In this document: positions 1-9,243 of the stretch, piece after piece
Layout: the number at the start of each line of letters is the position of its first letter
How positions within the stretch are numbered: the stretch's first letter is position 1
Assembly (NCBI RefSeq): GCF_036226885.1
Contig: NZ_CP109027.1
Location: 8,990,001 to 9,054,000, forward strand
DNA: 64,000 nt
Direction: 5' to 3'
Source: Streptomyces sp. NBC_00663
GTDB taxonomy: Bacteria > Actinomycetota > Actinomycetes > Streptomycetales > Streptomycetaceae
Notes under the pieces: generated by a model
What the model saw: only the letters and a program-made list of their open reading frames with translations
What the model was told of the DNA's origin: nothing
Database searches by the model: none
Program-made: the position numbers and the translations under genes

Positions 1-35
1 AGTGGTCGACCATGCCCATACTTCGAGGGAACCGC

Positions 36-689
36 ATGAAATCCACCGGCGATCCGTGCGTCGGAGACCGCCCCGCCGTCGCCCGCCACGACGACGTCCC
101 CTCCGACGCCTCGGTCGTCGAGCGGTCCTGGGCGGAGCCCGAGGCCTTCGAGCTCCTCTTCCACCGGTACGCCGACGACATCCACCGCTATGTGGCCCGG
201 CGGCTCGGCACCGAGGCCGCCGACGACCTCATGGCCGAGACCTTCGTCGTCGCGTTCCAGCGGCGCCGCCGCTACGACCTGACGCGCCCGCACGCCCGCC
301 CGTGGCTGTACGGGATCGTCTCCAACCTCGTCGGCCAGCACCGGCGCGCCGAGGCGCGGCGGCTCAGAGCGCTCTCGCGGGTCGCCGCGACAGGAAGTGG
401 TGACGGCGGTGAGGCGCTCGCGGACCGGGTGGCGGCGCGGGTGAGCGCCGAGCGCACGCGCGCCGAACTGGCGGGCGCGCTGGCGAAGCTGCCTGCCCGG
501 TACCGGGACGTCCTGCTGGTGATCGCGTGGGGAGACCTCGACTACGCGGAGGCGGCGGAGGCGCTCGGCATCCCCGTGGGCACCGTGCGCTCCCGGCTGC
601 ACCGCGCGCGGACCAGGCTGCGCGAGGCCCTGGGCGGGTCGGATCCCACAGCCCTGCACGAGGAGACAGAGGAGACCGGACGTGGATGA
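36..689 (+). CDS. ECF-type RNA polymerase sigma factor
   Basis: A 217-residue sigma-70 family protein of two-domain (ECF) size. Region 2 lies around residues 40-85 (motif FHRYADDIHRYV, then DDLMAETFVVAF). Region 4 with the helix-turn-helix lies around 150-200 (LPARYRDVLLVIAWGDLDY, GIPVGTVRSRLHRAR). The start at 36 is chosen over the in-frame ATG at 12 because GAGGGA ends 5 nt before it. The reading frame runs 8 nt into the next gene, which implies translational coupling; that gene encodes a membrane protein likely to control this sigma factor. The target regulon is unknown. Only 35 nt upstream are visible, so the promoter cannot be judged. Confidence 0.9.
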   Translation: MKSTGDPCVGDRPAVARHDDVPSDASVVERSWAEPEAFELLFHRYADDIHRYVARRLGTEAADDLMAETFVVAFQRRRRYDLTRPHARPWLYGIVSNLVGQHRRAEARRLRALSRVAATGSGDGGEALADRVAARVSAERTRAELAGALAKLPARYRDVLLVIAWGDLDYAEAAEALGIPVGTVRSRLHRARTRLREALGGSDPTALHEETEETGRG

Positions 690-1605
690 CCTCACCGCCG
701 TACGTGAACTGGAGGCCGACGTGGCCCCGCTCACCGACGAGGCCCGATTCGCCGCCCGCGCCCGGCTGTGGCGCGCCGTCCTCCAGGAGGGCCGCCCGGG
801 CGCGCTGTCGCGGCGGCTGATGCTGCGCGTCGCCGTCGCCGGAACGGCCGCCGCCGCGGTCGCCGGCGGGGTGGTCGTCGCCACCCGGAGCGAACGGGAC
901 GCCGACAGCCCGCGGATGGCCACGCTGAGCGCGGCGGAACTGCTGCACAAGGCCGCGGCGCGGACACGGGCCGACGGCGCGGGGATGCCGGTCCCGCGCG
1001 ACGACCAGTACCTGTACACCAAGACGTACATCAGCCGGACCTACGTGAAGGACGGGCGGACGAAGACCTGGACGGACGAGAGCTGGACCTCCGTGGACGG
1101 CTCCAAGCCCTCCAGGCGCCAGGAGTACGGCAAGGTCCACAACGACCCCCCGCTGGGCGAACACGAGGTGATGTGGCCGCCGACCGAGTACGCCGCCCTG
1201 GCGAAGTGGCCGACGGACCCGGACGAACTCCTCGAACGGTTGCGGATGGGCCAGGACGGGGACGACCGGACGGCGTTCGTGAACGCCATCCAGTTCTTCG
1301 TGGTGCCGCGCGTCATGCCGCCCGGACTGGAGGCCGCCTCCTTCGAGGCGGTCGCGCGGATTCCCGGCATCCGGATCGACCGCGGGGTCGTCGACGCGCT
1401 CGGCCGCCAGGGGATCGCGGTCTCCTACCCGGAGTTCGACTTCGCGTTCCTCTTCGACACGAAGACCTACGCCTACCTCGGGCTGAACGTGGACGGGGGC
1501 ACCGGGGAGCTGGTGGACGGCCGGATGAAGCTGCGCGACCGGTATCACGAGCTGCGTGCCCGGGCGGAGTCGGGCGTTGTCGACCGCGTCGGACAACGCC
1601 CGTAG
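682..1605 (+). CDS. CU044_5270 family membrane protein (putative sigma regulator)
   Basis: A 307-residue protein starting at GTG 682, overlapping the sigma-factor stop. It has a cytoplasmic N-terminus of about 45 residues, one membrane segment (about 48-68, Ala/Val/Gly-rich) and a long extracytoplasmic part. The layout and the position directly behind an ECF sigma factor match the Actinobacteria family labelled CU044_5270, which is presumed to act like an anti-sigma or sensor partner. That role is inferred from context; no zinc-binding anti-sigma motif is visible. The last codons lie in a perfect 11-bp inverted repeat that probably ends the transcript. Confidence 0.8.
   Translation: MDDLTAVRELEADVAPLTDEARFAARARLWRAVLQEGRPGALSRRLMLRVAVAGTAAAAVAGGVVVATRSERDADSPRMATLSAAELLHKAAARTRADGAGMPVPRDDQYLYTKTYISRTYVKDGRTKTWTDESWTSVDGSKPSRRQEYGKVHNDPPLGEHEVMWPPTEYAALAKWPTDPDELLERLRMGQDGDDRTAFVNAIQFFVVPRVMPPGLEAASFEAVARIPGIRIDRGVVDALGRQGIAVSYPEFDFAFLFDTKTYAYLGLNVDGGTGELVDGRMKLRDRYHELRARAESGVVDRVGQRP
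1571..1602. terminator. Hairpin terminator between convergent genes
   Basis: Perfect 11-bp stem (CGGGCGTTGTC / GACAACGCCCG) with a 10-nt loop. It overlaps the last codons of the upstream gene and faces the convergent chitosanase, so it could stop transcripts from both sides. There is no T-tract, as is common in Streptomyces. Confidence 0.5.
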
Positions 1606-1623
1606 GCAGCCTCCGGCTCTCGG

Positions 1624-2442
1624 TCAGCCGATGTGGTAACTGTCCCCGTACACCTGCCAGTCCAGCGGCGGGTCGAGGTTCAGGTTGCCCTTGCGCAGGA
1701 ACACCCGCTGGGCCGTGTCGACGCGGCTGGTGTCGCTGTGCGCCTCCTCCTGCTTCATGGCCCACACCCGGGCGTCCAGGAAGGCGTTGAGGTAGGTGAC
1801 CTCGTCGCCGCCCTGGGCCGGCGGCCGGGCCCGGTTCAGCGCCCGCTTGCGTATGTTGCGGAAGCTGGTCGGGTCGCCGCCGTCGCCGTGCATGACGATG
1901 GCGTCGTAGTACGCGAACTGCCCGAGCACACGCAGCCCGTCGGTCTTGCCCTGCCGCACGGCCGGGTTGAAGTACACGCGGTCGCGCTCGTCGTCCTGGG
2001 CCCGCCGGAACTCCGCGTCCTGCGCCGCCCGGCGCCAGTCCCCGGGGAAGTTCGGGTCCAGGCCGGCGTGCGAGTCGCTGCCGTCGACCTGGCGCAGCGC
2101 CGGCAGATAGCGGGCGAGGACGTTGCCGGGCTTGCGGTCGGTGTACAGCTCGACGAGGTCGAGCATGTCGCCGGTGCCGGAGCAGAAACCGATGATGCCC
2201 GCGGTGTAGCCGCGGCCGTCGCCGATGTCCTCGATGTACTTGTACTGCGCCTTCCAGTCGAGCGAGGAGTTCTCCGCGCTCGACACCAGCTGCATGGCGA
2301 TCTCCTTCTTCGCCGGGTCGTCGAGTCCGACCGCGGCACAAAGGGCCGCGGCACTGGGGGAGTTGAGGAGCGGGGCCGACGCCAGGGACGCGCCGATCAG
2401 GGTGAGGAGGGTGCGGCGCGAGGTGCGCGCGGGGTGCTTCAC
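1624..2442 (-). CDS. csn: Secreted chitosanase, GH46
   Basis: A 272-residue endo-chitosanase that hydrolyses beta-1,4 links in chitosan outside the cell. The N-terminus (MKHPARTSRRTLLTLIGASL) is a twin-arginine-like export signal. The mature protein closely resembles the Streptomyces sp. N174 enzyme: SSAENSSLDWKAQYKYIEDI contains the catalytic Glu, and DGRGYTAGIIGFCSGTGDM contains the Asp general base. DDERDRVYF and the C-terminal VYGDSYHIG are also typical. Length fits the family. The start ATG is preceded by a GGAG-type ribosome site. A perfect 23-bp palindrome lies 49-71 nt upstream, consistent with repression by a ROK-type CsnR regulator, which is not encoded nearby. Confidence 0.95.
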   Translation of the reverse strand: MKHPARTSRRTLLTLIGASLASAPLLNSPSAAALCAAVGLDDPAKKEIAMQLVSSAENSSLDWKAQYKYIEDIGDGRGYTAGIIGFCSGTGDMLDLVELYTDRKPGNVLARYLPALRQVDGSDSHAGLDPNFPGDWRRAAQDAEFRRAQDDERDRVYFNPAVRQGKTDGLRVLGQFAYYDAIVMHGDGGDPTSFRNIRKRALNRARPPAQGGDEVTYLNAFLDARVWAMKQEEAHSDTSRVDTAQRVFLRKGNLNLDPPLDWQVYGDSYHIG

Positions 2443-2490
2443 GGCGGCTCCAAAGGGAGGTGGGGGGTGGGGGGATGGCCGTACGTGACA

Positions 2491-2513
2491 CTGATAGGAA
2501 GGTTTCCTATCAG
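2491..2513. promoter_or_regulatory. Perfect palindromic operator upstream of chitosanase
   Basis: CTGATAGGAA - GGT - TTCCTATCAG: two perfect 10-bp arms around a 3-bp centre, 49 bp upstream of the chitosanase start. Streptomyces chitosanase genes are known to be controlled by a palindromic CsnR operator. The AGGAA...TTCCT core fits that type of site, but identity as the CsnR box is inferred. Confidence 0.7.
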
Positions 2514-2577
2514 ACGACGCGCGGGAAGAACACCCTTCCCGTCGAAGGTTCGTACCAATGAACCGGAGGAGCGCCGG

Positions 2578-5253
2578 CTACGGCAGCGGCTGCTCCGCCC
2601 AGATGACCTTGCCCTCGGGCGTGTACCGGGTGCCCCAGCGCTCGGCGAGCTGGGCGACCAGGAACAGTCCACGACCGCCCTCGTCCGTCATCGCCGCGTA
2701 GCGCAGATGCGGCGACGTGCTGCTGCTGTCGAAGACCTCGCAGATCAGCGTGCGGTCGTACAGCACCCGGACCCGGATCGGCTCACCGCCGTAGCGGATC
2801 GCGTTCGTCACGAGCTCGCTCAGCATCAGCTCGGTGGTGAACTCCAGCTCCTCCAGGCCCCATCGCGCCAGCTGCCGGGTGACGTCGGCGCGTACCCGGC
2901 CGACCGCCGCGGGGTCGGACGGCACCTGCCACTCGGCGACCCGGGCGGGGTCGAGCGCGCGGGTGCGGGCCACGATCAGGGCGATGTCGTCGCTGGGGCG
3001 GGCCGTGAGCTTGGAGTCGAGCACGACCTGGCAGGTCTCCTCGGGCGACTCGCCGGCCCGCTCCAGGGCGGCGGCCAGCAGCTCCAGACCCACGTCGATG
3101 TCCCGCTCCCGGTCCTCGACCAGCCCGTCCGTGTAGAGCACCAGCCTGCTGCCCTCGGCGAGTTCGAGGTCGGCGGTCTCGAACGGCAGACCGCCCAGAC
3201 CCAGCGGAGGACCGGCGGGCACGTCCGGGAACTCCACGCTGCCGTCGGGGCGGATCAGCGCGGGCGGCGGATGTCCGGCGCGGGCGACCGTGCAGCGCCG
3301 GGACACAGGGTCATAGACGGCGTACAGGCAGGTCGCGCCGGTGACAGGAGCGCTGTCGCCCTCCTGGGTCTCGTCCTGGTCGATCCGGCCGACGAGTTCG
3401 TCCAGCAGCACCAGCAGTTCTTCGGGAGGCAGGTCGAGGGCGGAGAAGTTGTGGACCGCGGTGCGCAGCCGCCCCATCGTCGCCGCCGCGTGCAGACCGT
3501 GACCGACGACGTCGCCGACCACCAGGGCCACCCGGGCGCCGGACAGGGGCAGTACGTCGAACCAGTCGCCGCCGACGCCCGCCTGCGCGGGCAGATAGCG
3601 GTAGGCGATGTCCAGGGCGTTCTGCTCGGGCAGACTGCGCGGCAGCAGGCTGCGCTGGAGCGTGACCGCCATGGTGTGCTCGCGGGTGTAGCGGCGGGCG
3701 TTGTCGATGGAGACCGCCGCCCGGGTCACCAGCTCCTCCGCCAGGGCCAGTTCGTCGGTGTCGAAGGGCTCCGGCTTCTGCGAACGCCAGAAGTTGACCA
3801 CGCCGAGGACCAGGGCCCCGGCCCGCAACGGCACGGTGATCAGCGAGTGGATGCCGAACTCCAGGACCTGCGCGGTGCGTTCCAGATCCTGGGCCCGCCA
3901 CCCCGGCGACTGGGCCAGCAGGGACTCAAGGACCGCCTGACCCGAACGCAGGGCGCGAGCCTGCGGGGCGGACGCCACCAGTCGCATCCGCTCGCCCACC
4001 GGATACAGCGGCGCGTCCTTGCGGATCCCGCTGAACGCCGTGCGCCGCAGTTCGGTCCCCGCCTCCGGCTGCCCGCCGCCGAGCACCGCGTCGAACAGAT
4101 CCACCGTGGCGAAGTCCGCGAACCGCGGCACGGCCAGCTCCGCCAGCTCCTCGGCGGTCCGGGTCACGTCCAGGCTGGTGCCGATGCCCACCCCGGCGTC
4201 GTAGAGCATGTTCAGCCGTTCCCGCGCCGCCTCCGCCCGGCCCGACAGGGCCCGCAGCTCCGTGGAGTCGCGCAGGGTCGCCACCGTGCCCGCCGGGCCG
4301 CCCTCCAGCTCGGTGGCCCGCTGGTTGACCGCCAGCAGCCGGTCGCCGACCAGGTGCACCTCGTCCGTCGCGACCCGCCCGGAGGCCAGCAGATCGGCCA
4401 CGTCCGGCGGCAGACCGAGGTCGAGGACCTGCCGCCCCTCGGCGTCCGCGGCCAGATGCAGCAGCCGCTGCGCCTCGTCGTTGGCGAGGAGCAGCCTGCC
4501 CTCCCCGTCCGCGATGAGCACACCCTCGCGCACGGCGTGCAGCACCGCGTCGTGATGCTCGTACATGCGGGTCATCTCGTGCGGACCCAGACCGTGCGTC
4601 TGGCGCTGCAACCGTCTGCTGACCAGGGCCGTGCCCAGTGTGGCCACCGCGAGGCCGCCGGCCGCCATCGCGATCAGCAGCGGCAGCTGCTGGTCCGCCG
4701 TCCCGCCCACGTGTTCCGTGGTGATCCCGGCCGACACCGCTCCGACGACCTTGCCGTCCGGGTCCTTGACCGGCACGACGGCCTGCACCAGCGGCCCGAT
4801 CGTCCCGTCGATCTGCTCGGTCACCACGTGCCCGGCCAGCGCGGGCGCGAGGTTGCCGACGAACTTCTTGCCGATGCGGTCCGGCTTGGGATGCGTGTAA
4901 CGGATCCCGTCGGTGTTGAGTACGACGATGAAGTCCACGCCGGTCGCCTCGCGGGCGGCCTCGGCCCGGGGCTGTAGCACCGCCGTGGGATCCGGGGCGC
5001 TCAGCGCCTCGCGGGTGCCCGGGGCGTTGGCGAAGGCCTCGGCGACGGCGACCGAGCGGTTGCGGGCCTCGGTCGTGCTGTCGTGCCGCACCTGGAGCAC
5101 CAGGGCCACCACAGCGGCCACGACCAGCAGCAGCACGATCACGACCTGGAGCACGAACACCTGCCAGGCGACACTGCGTCCGCCCAGCGCCGACCGCGCC
5201 TCCACCCGCCCGCGCCGCGACCGGCCTGCGTCACGCTGCGAGAGTCGGGCCAT
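2578..5253 (-). CDS. Membrane sensor SpoIIE/PP2C phosphatase with ATPase domain
   Basis: An 891-residue multidomain signalling protein. Order: membrane helix (about 28-52), extracytoplasmic CitA/DcuS-like sensor domain (to about 185), second helix (about 190-210), PAS domain (about 230-330), GAF domain (about 345-520), SpoIIE-type PP2C phosphatase (about 545-750, metal motifs GGDWFDV and GDVVGHGLHAAATMG) and a C-terminal HATPase fold (LSELVTNAIRYG). Such proteins dephosphorylate anti-sigma-factor antagonists, and the ATPase domain resembles RsbW-type switch kinases. No antagonist or sigma gene is adjacent, so its partner is unknown. It lies downstream of another SpoIIE phosphatase on the same strand, with 129 bp between them. 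Confidence 0.9.
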   Translation of the reverse strand: MARLSQRDAGRSRRGRVEARSALGGRSVAWQVFVLQVVIVLLLVVAAVVALVLQVRHDSTTEARNRSVAVAEAFANAPGTREALSAPDPTAVLQPRAEAAREATGVDFIVVLNTDGIRYTHPKPDRIGKKFVGNLAPALAGHVVTEQIDGTIGPLVQAVVPVKDPDGKVVGAVSAGITTEHVGGTADQQLPLLIAMAAGGLAVATLGTALVSRRLQRQTHGLGPHEMTRMYEHHDAVLHAVREGVLIADGEGRLLLANDEAQRLLHLAADAEGRQVLDLGLPPDVADLLASGRVATDEVHLVGDRLLAVNQRATELEGGPAGTVATLRDSTELRALSGRAEAARERLNMLYDAGVGIGTSLDVTRTAEELAELAVPRFADFATVDLFDAVLGGGQPEAGTELRRTAFSGIRKDAPLYPVGERMRLVASAPQARALRSGQAVLESLLAQSPGWRAQDLERTAQVLEFGIHSLITVPLRAGALVLGVVNFWRSQKPEPFDTDELALAEELVTRAAVSIDNARRYTREHTMAVTLQRSLLPRSLPEQNALDIAYRYLPAQAGVGGDWFDVLPLSGARVALVVGDVVGHGLHAAATMGRLRTAVHNFSALDLPPEELLVLLDELVGRIDQDETQEGDSAPVTGATCLYAVYDPVSRRCTVARAGHPPPALIRPDGSVEFPDVPAGPPLGLGGLPFETADLELAEGSRLVLYTDGLVEDRERDIDVGLELLAAALERAGESPEETCQVVLDSKLTARPSDDIALIVARTRALDPARVAEWQVPSDPAAVGRVRADVTRQLARWGLEELEFTTELMLSELVTNAIRYGGEPIRVRVLYDRTLICEVFDSSSTSPHLRYAAMTDEGGRGLFLVAQLAERWGTRYTPEGKVIWAEQPLP

Positions 5254-5382
5254 GTGCCATGTCTACACTGCACGGCCCCAGGAGGCGAGAGGCGTCACGG
5301 ACCGTGACACGTCCTGCACGAGACCTCGGCATCGCCCTCGCAGGTCCTGACGCCGCAGGCGTGACGGGTCGGCCACGACGGC

Positions 5383-7881
5383 TCACCGCTGCCGCCGCCG
5401 TCGCTCCGGGCGCCGCGTCGCCAGCAGCAGGGCGATGTCGTCCGGGCGGTCGGCGGTGTGCTGGGCCGCCGTGGTGAGGCCGTCGGCCAGGCCCGCGAGG
5501 CTGGTCGAGGGGTTGCCGGCCCGGGTCAGGGCCACGCGCAGGGAGTTGATGCCGTCGTCGATGTCGACGCCGGGCCGCTCGACGAGACCGTCGGTGTAGA
5601 GCGCGAGAACGGCGCCGGGCTCCATCTGCAACTCGGTGACCGGGTAGCGGGCCCCGGCGTCGACGCCGAGGACGACGCCGCCGGCCAGGTCGAGGACGCG
5701 GGTGGAGCCGTCGGCGTTGCGCAGCAGGGGTGGGGGATGGCCGGCCCGGGCCGCGCGGGCGAGCCCGGTGACCGGGTCGAGCCGGATGTAGCAGCAGCTC
5801 GCGAACTGGCCGGGATCGAGGTCGATGAGGAGATGGTTCGTGCCGGTCATGACCTCGTCGGGCGGCCGGTCGCCGAGCGCGAACGCCCGGACCGCGCTGC
5901 GCAGTTGCCCCATGGTCGCGGCGGCCTGCACACCATGTCCCTGGACGTCCCCGATCACCAGGGCCAGGCCGTCCCCCGACTCGACGACGTCGTACCAGTC
6001 GCCGCCGACCTCCATGCCCTGGGTGCCCGGCAGATAGCGCCCGGCGGTCTCCACCAGCGGATGGTCCGTCAGCCGCCGGGGCAGCAGCGCCTGCTGGAGC
6101 CCCCGGGCGAGCGCGGCCTCGCTCTCGTAGCGCTGGGCCTTCTCCATGGCGTGCGCGATCAGCCCGGCGAGCGCCGTCAGCACCGAGCGCTCCTCGCCGC
6201 TGAAGCTGCGCGACCCGTCGAAGCCGAGGATGCAGGAGCCGACCGGGCGACCCGAGGCGATCAGCGGCAGGAAGGCGCGGGCACCCTCCGTGGCGTCCAG
6301 CGAGATGCCGGGGTAGGCGGCGGAGAGCTGCTCCATGGAGTCGAAGAAGAGCGGCCGGCCGGTGGTGAGCGTCTCGACGCCGGGCAGCTGCTCGTCGAGG
6401 CCCACGCCGTCGAACGGGGCGAGGAACCCCGGCGGGAAGCCCGACTCCCAGGCCAGGAAGAGATGCCGGTCCTGGAGGAGGTAGAGGGCGAACCGCCGGC
6501 CGCCGAACGCCGGGAGCAGCTCCCGCATGACCACCGCGGAGACCTGGCGGGCGGTGACGGCCTCCGTCAGGGCGATGGCGAGGACGATCGGCCGGTACAG
6601 CGGGGCCAGCGAGGACGCGCCGGCCGCGGCGCCGGCGCCCCCGTCCGCGGCCTCCACTTGCGCCCCGGCCGCGTCGGACATCCGGCTGCTCGGCTGGACC
6701 GTGCAGGTCAGCACGTCCGGGCCGGGATAGACCGACAGCGCCAGCCAGTCGCCCTCGTAGGACTCCTGCGCGGGGTCGGGAGGCCGCCGTACATGCAGAT
6801 GCACCGGGGCCGGAGACAGCAGGGCGCTGCGCAGATGGTCCTCGAAGTCGGGCTGGCTCAGCCAGGGCACGCTGTCCCACAGCGGGCGCCCGAGGAGCAG
6901 GTCGCGCGGCTGGTGCAGCAACTGGGCGGCGCGCGGATTGGCGTAGGCGACGAGCCCGAGCCGGTCCAGGCAGAACACACCCTCCGGCAGCAGGTCGGCG
7001 GCGGCGTCGCCCGCCGCCGAGGGGCCGGGGTCGAGGACGAACCCGCGCACGGGCCGCGAGCCGGACCCGGCGGGCGTGGCGTCCGGGGTCCAGAACTCCA
7101 TCAGCCGCAGCCCGCCGTCCGGGGCCCGCACATACAGCGGCAGCGACGGAGGCGGCCGGTTCGCGGCGGTCTCCTGGAGCGCGGCCAGCACCCGCTGCGC
7201 GTCTACCGGGGACACCGTGTCCGCGAGTGCCTGGACGGTGCCGGCGAACTCCGTCGGCGCCACCCCCAGCAGAGCGTGCAGCGGCGCGTCGGCGGTGACC
7301 ACGTCGGTCGCCGGGTCCCAGGCGAACCGGCCGAGCCGCCCCACGGACGGGTGCACGGCCGGCGGCCGTACGCACAGGGGCTCGCCGTCCCAGGCGACCG
7401 GTCCCTGGTGGGCCTCCAGGTGTGCGGCCAGTTCCTCGGCGACCCGCGTCAGCCGCTCCCGCGCGGACAGCACCTCGGCCGCGTCGGCCACCGCGGGCCG
7501 CAGCACGGTCAGCACGCCGTACGTCGACGAGGCGCCCACGACCGGCACGTACAGCGAACCGAACTGGAACGGCAGCCCCGCCGCGAACTGCGGATAGCGG
7601 CGCATCGTCTCCGTGGCGTTCGGCAGCACCACATGCACCCCGAGCCGGTAGGCGTCGGCGACGGGGAACGGCCGGTCGGCGTGCAGCCGCCACCAGGGCC
7701 GGAACAGCGGCCCCGGCAGCCCCGCGAGGACGGCCAGCCGCAGCACCCCGGGGGTGTGCGAGCGCAGATAGATGCCGCCGGCGTGCCCCCCGGCCGCGCC
7801 GATCGCCTCCGTCGAGGCGTCGATCAGCAGTGCGGCCAGCGGTCCGGGCGTCCCGTGCGCGTCCTCGTCGCTCCCAGTCAT
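5383..7881 (-). CDS. Cytoplasmic GAF/PAS SpoIIE phosphatase
   Basis: About 832 residues, no membrane segment. It reads as an N-terminal GAF-like domain, two PAS-like regions (around 160-260 and 290-380), a GAF domain (about 420-590) and a C-terminal SpoIIE/PP2C phosphatase (motifs GGDWYDVVE and GDVQGHGVQAAATMG), and lacks the C-terminal ATPase of its neighbour. The start at 7881 is preferred because GGCAGGG lies just upstream; a GTG at 7920 would add 13 residues but has no ribosome site. The role is probably control of a partner-switching pathway in response to an unknown ligand; the substrate is not identifiable here. Confidence 0.85.
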   Translation of the reverse strand: MTGSDEDAHGTPGPLAALLIDASTEAIGAAGGHAGGIYLRSHTPGVLRLAVLAGLPGPLFRPWWRLHADRPFPVADAYRLGVHVVLPNATETMRRYPQFAAGLPFQFGSLYVPVVGASSTYGVLTVLRPAVADAAEVLSARERLTRVAEELAAHLEAHQGPVAWDGEPLCVRPPAVHPSVGRLGRFAWDPATDVVTADAPLHALLGVAPTEFAGTVQALADTVSPVDAQRVLAALQETAANRPPPSLPLYVRAPDGGLRLMEFWTPDATPAGSGSRPVRGFVLDPGPSAAGDAAADLLPEGVFCLDRLGLVAYANPRAAQLLHQPRDLLLGRPLWDSVPWLSQPDFEDHLRSALLSPAPVHLHVRRPPDPAQESYEGDWLALSVYPGPDVLTCTVQPSSRMSDAAGAQVEAADGGAGAAAGASSLAPLYRPIVLAIALTEAVTARQVSAVVMRELLPAFGGRRFALYLLQDRHLFLAWESGFPPGFLAPFDGVGLDEQLPGVETLTTGRPLFFDSMEQLSAAYPGISLDATEGARAFLPLIASGRPVGSCILGFDGSRSFSGEERSVLTALAGLIAHAMEKAQRYESEAALARGLQQALLPRRLTDHPLVETAGRYLPGTQGMEVGGDWYDVVESGDGLALVIGDVQGHGVQAAATMGQLRSAVRAFALGDRPPDEVMTGTNHLLIDLDPGQFASCCYIRLDPVTGLARAARAGHPPPLLRNADGSTRVLDLAGGVVLGVDAGARYPVTELQMEPGAVLALYTDGLVERPGVDIDDGINSLRVALTRAGNPSTSLAGLADGLTTAAQHTADRPDDIALLLATRRPERRRRQR

Positions 7882-7990
7882 CGGCCCTGCCTCGTCGCTG
7901 TGCCGCCGCTCGGGCGACACAGCAAGAATGCGCCACGGGACGTGTGCGGCGCACCCGGACGGCAGCCAGGAACGAGAGTGGCACGCGGTG

Positions 7991-9097
7991 TCAGGGGCGC
8001 AGCCCCTGGAGCCCCTCGTAGGCCGCCGACACGATCTCCAGGCCCCGCTGGTCGTCCGCGGGCTCCCGCATCTGGTGGGTCACGTAGGCCACCGCCATCC
8101 GGGCCTCGGGATCGACCATGACGAGGGATCCGCCCCACCCGCCCCAGCCGTACGTCGTGCCGAACAGGCCGTAGCCCAGGCCCCAGCGCATCGGCATGCC
8201 GAGGGTGCGGTCCGTGCCGTCGAACTGCTCCTCCCACGCCCGCGCGCACCCCGCCGGGGAGAGCAGCCGCACCCCGCCCACCGTGCCCCCGCACGCCATC
8301 GCCGACTGCACGAGCGCGACGGACCGGGCGTTGCCGTAGCCGTTCGCCGCGGGGATCTCGGCCCGGCGCCAGGCCAGGCTGTTGGCGTCCCGGACCCGGA
8401 GCGCGGTCGCGGTGGCGGGCTTGGGGTCCGCGTTCGGGGCGCTCGCGGTGTAGTCCTCGTCGTACGAGGGCGGCGGGACGGCGAGCGCCACGCGATGGTC
8501 GTCCCGCGGGCCCAGACCGATCCGGAAGTCGGCGCCGAGGGGCCCGGCCACCTCCTCGGCGAAGAACGTGCCCAGGGTGCGGCCCGTGATCCGGCGGACC
8601 ACCTCGCCCACCAGGAAGCCCTGGGTGAGGGAGTGGTAGCCGGCCGCGGTTCCCGGCTCCCACTGCGGGGCCAGCGCCGCGAGCCGGGCCGTGACGGCCG
8701 GCCAGTCGTAGATCTCGGCGAGCGGCCCGTCGTAGTCGGGCAGGCCCGCGGTGTGCGACAGCAGATGTCGTACGAGCACCTTGTCCTTGCCCGCCGCGGC
8801 GAACTCCGGCCAGTACCGGGCCACGGGCGTGTCCAGGTCGAGTTCGCCCCGGTCCGCCAGGATCAGCGCGGACAGGGCCGTCATCGTCTTGGTCACGGAG
8901 AAGACGGTCACGACGGTGTCGCGCTCCCACGGCCTGGTCCGGGCCGCGTCCGCGTATCCGCCCCACACGTCCACCACGGCCTCGCCGTCCACGAAGACCG
9001 CGGCCGAGCCGCCGGCGTCCCCCTCGTCCAGGAAAGCGGCCAGTGCGTTGGGCACGGCCGTGAACAGATCGTCGTACGAGCCCTGGATGTCTGCCAT
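7991..9097 (-). CDS. Serine hydrolase, beta-lactamase fold (EstB-like)
   Basis: A 368-residue class C beta-lactamase-like hydrolase without a signal peptide. The SxxK nucleophile motif is SVTK (about residue 67) and the YxN-equivalent Tyr motif is YHS (about 153). A Gly-rich strand (WGGWGG) near 325 replaces the KTG box. This combination is typical of EstB-like esterases and cytoplasmic beta-lactamase-related proteins rather than true beta-lactamases, so an ester or amide substrate is likely; which one cannot be said. It faces the next gene head to head. Confidence 0.85.
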   Translation of the reverse strand: MADIQGSYDDLFTAVPNALAAFLDEGDAGGSAAVFVDGEAVVDVWGGYADAARTRPWERDTVVTVFSVTKTMTALSALILADRGELDLDTPVARYWPEFAAAGKDKVLVRHLLSHTAGLPDYDGPLAEIYDWPAVTARLAALAPQWEPGTAAGYHSLTQGFLVGEVVRRITGRTLGTFFAEEVAGPLGADFRIGLGPRDDHRVALAVPPPSYDEDYTASAPNADPKPATATALRVRDANSLAWRRAEIPAANGYGNARSVALVQSAMACGGTVGGVRLLSPAGCARAWEEQFDGTDRTLGMPMRWGLGYGLFGTTYGWGGWGGSLVMVDPEARMAVAYVTHQMREPADDQRGLEIVSAAYEGLQGLRP

Positions 9098-9197
9098 GGG
9101 CGGAATCTAGCGCCGGCCGAGGGGGCGTGGGCAACCGAATTTCCGGGCGGAGGCGGGGCAGAGCACGCGGTCGGCGGGGAAACGGCGGCCGTGGCTC

Positions 9198-9221
9198 ATA
9201 TCGTGGGAAGTGAGGCGATAT
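9198..9221. promoter_or_regulatory. Inverted repeat upstream of PAS-phosphatase gene
   Basis: ATATCG and CGATAT arms separated by 12 bp, located 22-46 bp before the start at 9244 in an otherwise GC-rich stretch. It is the most A/T-rich part of this divergent intergenic region and may be promoter or operator sequence. No regulator is assigned. Confidence 0.3.
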
Positions 9222-9243
9222 CGGCGAGTGAGGCGGCAGAGCC

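Noticed and set aside
1633..4977. Very long plus-strand open frame opposite the chitosanase and SpoIIE genes
   Set aside because: It is the antisense shadow typical of high-GC genes; the text is low-complexity (His/Arg/Gln/Gly-rich) with no domain, while the minus-strand genes have clear families.
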